Assembly: GCA_007128045.1 (NCBI GenBank)
Contig: SKYG01000359.1
Span: 1 to 5,955 of the forward strand
Direction of reading: 5' to 3'
Origin: Bacteroidales bacterium
Lineage (GTDB): Bacteria; Bacteroidota; Bacteroidia; Bacteroidales; UBA7960
DNA length: 5,955 bases
The translations under genes and the position numbers were made by a program. A model generated the notes under the pieces. That model worked only from the letters and a program-made list of their open reading frames with translations, was not told the origin of the DNA and ran no database searches. Of this stretch, positions 5,914 to 5,955 are shown in pieces (positions within the stretch are counted from its first letter, which is position 1; each line of letters opens with the position of its first letter).

Positions 5914-5955
5914 GGTCGAAGGTCAAAGGTCGAAGGTCGAAGGTCGAAGGTCGAA
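5914..5955. repeat. tandem heptamer array GGTCGAA, at least six copies, cut by window edge
   Basis: Six consecutive 7-bp units fill 5914-5955: GGTCGAA, GGTCAAA, then GGTCGAA four times, differing only by one G to A change in the second unit. The array begins 57 bp after the oxidoreductase stop and continues past the edge, so its full length is unknown. It shares the GTC core and purine-rich remainder of the array at 1468-1539, but with period 7 rather than 8. It appears noncoding and has no terminator-like hairpin in the visible part. Confidence 0.92.

Noticed and set aside
5485..5926. Minus-strand frames of 140 and 62 codons across the end of the oxidoreductase
   Set aside because: Antisense to a conserved coding region, with no domain or start context; shadows.
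5870..5955. Open frame from an ATG at 5870 (MKFTWVHRHMIFNQW...) running to the edge
   Set aside because: Only about 28 codons, half of them repeat-encoded, with no promoter or recognisable domain. It cannot be supported without sequence to the right.

Overview
The window looks like chromosomal DNA from a member of the Bacteroidota, probably class Bacteroidia, though I cannot place it more precisely. Four things point there: a transketolase with the Bacteroides-type wording of its motifs (ISDGGIQEE, VSELTMGAIANG), promoter elements of the TTG-N19-TAnnTTTG type, absence of Shine-Dalgarno sequences before every start, and a lipoprotein oxidoreductase of a type I associate with this phylum.

Layout, left to right. 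Bases 1-1455 (minus strand) hold the first 485 codons of a TonB-dependent outer-membrane receptor whose C-terminus lies beyond the left edge. The 253-bp gap 1456-1708 contains a GTC-anchored array with an exact 8-bp period directly upstream of the receptor start, a weak candidate promoter, and a strong hairpin that ends the transketolase transcript. Bases 1709-3739 (minus) are a full-length transketolase gene. The 258-bp divergent region 3740-3997 carries a promoter for each direction and a perfect 14-bp palindrome at the expected transketolase transcription start. Bases 3998-4414 (plus) encode a YjbQ/UPF0047 family protein. After 23 bp comes a Gfo/Idh/MocA-type oxidoreductase with a lipoprotein signal peptide (4438-5856, plus). 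The right edge (5914-5955) is a GTC-anchored tandem array of period 7 that runs out of the window. No stretch longer than 258 bp lacks a gene.

How the genes relate. Transketolase is a central, cytoplasmic, thiamine-diphosphate-dependent enzyme of the non-oxidative pentose phosphate pathway. The divergent YjbQ-family gene belongs to a family for which weak thiamine-phosphate synthase activity has been reported, so a cofactor link is conceivable but unproven; I see no TPP riboswitch. The YjbQ-family gene and the oxidoreductase are probably one operon by spacing. The receptor is read in the same direction as transketolase but is separated from it by the terminator, so it is probably its own unit.

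I did not find a clearly new defence, mobile or RNA-guided system. The most unusual signals are the two phased GTC-core repeat arrays, the palindrome in the divergent promoter region, and a predicted exported, lipid-anchored Rossmann-type oxidoreductase lacking the usual glycine-rich nucleotide-binding motif.
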